Shown: piece by piece, positions 63,140 to 64,000 of the stretch
How positions within the stretch are numbered: position 1 is the first letter of the stretch
How the letters are laid out: every line of letters begins with the position of its first letter
Origin: an uncultured Pirellulaceae bacterium
GTDB taxonomy: Bacteria > Planctomycetota > Planctomycetia > Pirellulales > Pirellulaceae
DNA: 64,000 nucleotides
Direction of reading: 5' to 3'
NCBI GenBank assembly: GCA_938036435.1
Contig: CALHPU010000020.1
Location: 18,145 to 82,144, forward strand
Position numbers and translations under genes: made by a program
Notes under the pieces: model-generated
Database searches by the model: none
Told to the model about the DNA's origin: nothing
Seen by the model: the letters and a program-made list of their open reading frames with translations, nothing else

Positions 63140-64000
63140 ATGCAAAATCATCCCAACGGCCCTTCCAAAATTCAATCGATCTTTGAAGCGTTAGAAGAGC
63201 GAGTACTGTTTGATGGCGTTCCGGACGCTACGTTCGTTCTGCCTCAGACTGATTCTGTGGAGCCTGCCCCTGCTCAAGTGCAAGATCTTCAGCAGTCCGG
63301 TATCGATGCTCCGCGCGAGTTGATCTTGGTCGATGCGGGAGTTGAGAACAGCGACCAACTTCTGTCTGAAATTCTTGAGGCTAAACCCAACAGCCTCCTT
63401 GAGGTAAGAATGATTGATGCCGGCAGCAACGGCGTCAACCAAATATCAGCCATCTTGAGTGAATCCGAGGGCAAGTACGACGCGATCCATATTATCTCTC
63501 ATGGTGACGAAGGTGAAGTCAATCTGGGAAACACGACCTTGTCAGCTGGAAACTTGAATCGTTACACCGACCAACTGACCGCTTGGGCCGACGCATTGAC
63601 CGAAGATGCCGACATTTTATTCTACGGCTGCGAACTGGCGGGTAATTCCGAAGGCGAACAGTTCATCGAATCGATCAGCGCAATCACCGGCGCTGACGTG
63701 GCAGCGTCGGATGACCTAACCGGTGCGGCTGAGCTGGGCGGTGACTGGAATCTGGAGTTCCATGTCGGTGCCGTCGCGACCCAATCGCTCACCGCCGAAA
63801 ATTGGCAGGGCATCCTGATGGATACCGACGGCGATGGCATCGATGACTTTGATGATATCGACGACGACAATGACGGGATTCTGGACGACAAAGAAGGCCA
63901 ATCGTTTATCAGCGTGACATTGGATCAGGTTTCGCCACTTCCGCCGTCGGCCTTCGTCGCTGGTGGTGGCGTGATTCCCGATGGCGTCGATGGCGTACGG
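63140..64000 (+). CDS. Large DUF4347 surface protein, N-terminal part only
   Basis: Open from ATG at 63140 to the window end, 287 codons, no stop seen. The N-terminus contains IFEALEERVLFDG, a planctomycete LEPR-XLL-like motif. Residues ~60-235 form DUF4347: AIHIISHGDEGEVNLG, LFYGCELAGNSEGEQFIE, GADVAASDDLTG and LGGDWNLE. His in SHG and Cys in GCEL are arranged as in clan CD (caspase-like) peptidases. Residues ~242-262 are a Ca-binding Asp-rich stretch (DTDGDGIDDFDDIDDDNDG), TSP3-like. Such proteins are often several thousand residues with many repeats. It is likely exported and attached to the surface. Confidence 0.87.
   Translation, partial: MQNHPNGPSKIQSIFEALEERVLFDGVPDATFVLPQTDSVEPAPAQVQDLQQSGIDAPRELILVDAGVENSDQLLSEILEAKPNSLLEVRMIDAGSNGVNQISAILSESEGKYDAIHIISHGDEGEVNLGNTTLSAGNLNRYTDQLTAWADALTEDADILFYGCELAGNSEGEQFIESISAITGADVAASDDLTGAAELGGDWNLEFHVGAVATQSLTAENWQGILMDTDGDGIDDFDDIDDDNDGILDDKEGQSFISVTLDQVSPLPPSAFVAGGGVIPDGVDGVR

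Noticed and set aside
1..64000. CRISPR array, prophage or transposon
   Set aside because: No regular spacer-repeat array, integrase, transposase or phage structural gene was seen; repeats are short and dispersed.

Overview
The window looks like a chromosomal segment of a marine planctomycete, most likely in or near the Pirellulaceae. This is inferred from the families present: a DUF1559 prepilin-like protein (H-X9-DG type) beside a small lipoprotein, a PVC-type CxxCH heme protein with a propeller and HEAT-like region, LEPR-XLL-like N-termini, dockerin-like tails, a PEP-CTERM protein, a DUF6268-like barrel, a dihydropteroate-synthase-like protein of the tetrahydromethanopterin group, and many short palindromic repeats between genes. 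No phage, integrase, transposase, CRISPR array or rRNA operon was seen. There is one tRNA, tRNA-Pro(GGG).

Layout. 1-2.8 kb: a secreted repeat protein cut by the window edge and a PilZ protein. 3-6.5 kb: a BamA-like outer-membrane assembly factor carried as two lipoprotein genes, one with five POTRA domains and one with the beta-barrel. 6.5-10.4 kb: an aldo/keto reductase with a FucP-type transporter (probable L-fucose use) and a Tat-exported hydroxypyruvate-isomerase-like protein. 10.7-18.8 kb: a secreted alpha/beta-hydrolase-like protein that appears to lack its catalytic residues, then dinB, pyrF, an SDR/DUF2867 protein, a cold-shock protein and an RlmA-type methyltransferase. 18.9-29 kb: a PQQ-like propeller, a SulP transporter with a large soluble insertion, a PDZ protein, a DUF6268-like barrel, an FAH-family enzyme, a DinB-fold protein, tRNA-Pro, heme A synthase and a rhomboid protease.

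29-40 kb: two exoproteins with nearly the same dockerin-like tail (one a CotH/LTD protein), then an operon of ABC ATPase, ABC permease fused to a CPBP protease, and a heme-binding propeller protein. 40-51 kb: recQ bracketed by palindromic repeats, an ArgE-like deacetylase with a GNAT partner, the DUF6513/DHPS-like protein, a membrane CxxCH protein, a second PQQ-like propeller and an EF-hand protein. 51-64 kb: a shortened UvrA paralogue followed at once by ThiF, the lipoprotein/DUF1559 pair, a PEP-CTERM protein, an aldo/keto reductase, a colicin-immunity-like small protein overlapping a DoxX/MauE-like membrane protein, a nucleoside hydrolase, and the start of a large DUF4347 surface protein that runs off the window.

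Most gene groups are small, 1-3 genes, often in convergent or divergent pairs. At least five families of short dispersed repeats occupy the gaps, several of them at gene ends where they could act in termination or RNA stability. The most unusual items are the split BamA, the immunity-like gene coupled to a membrane protein, the UvrA-like/ThiF pair, the SulP insertion, and palindromes that supply or contain the stop codons of neighbouring genes.
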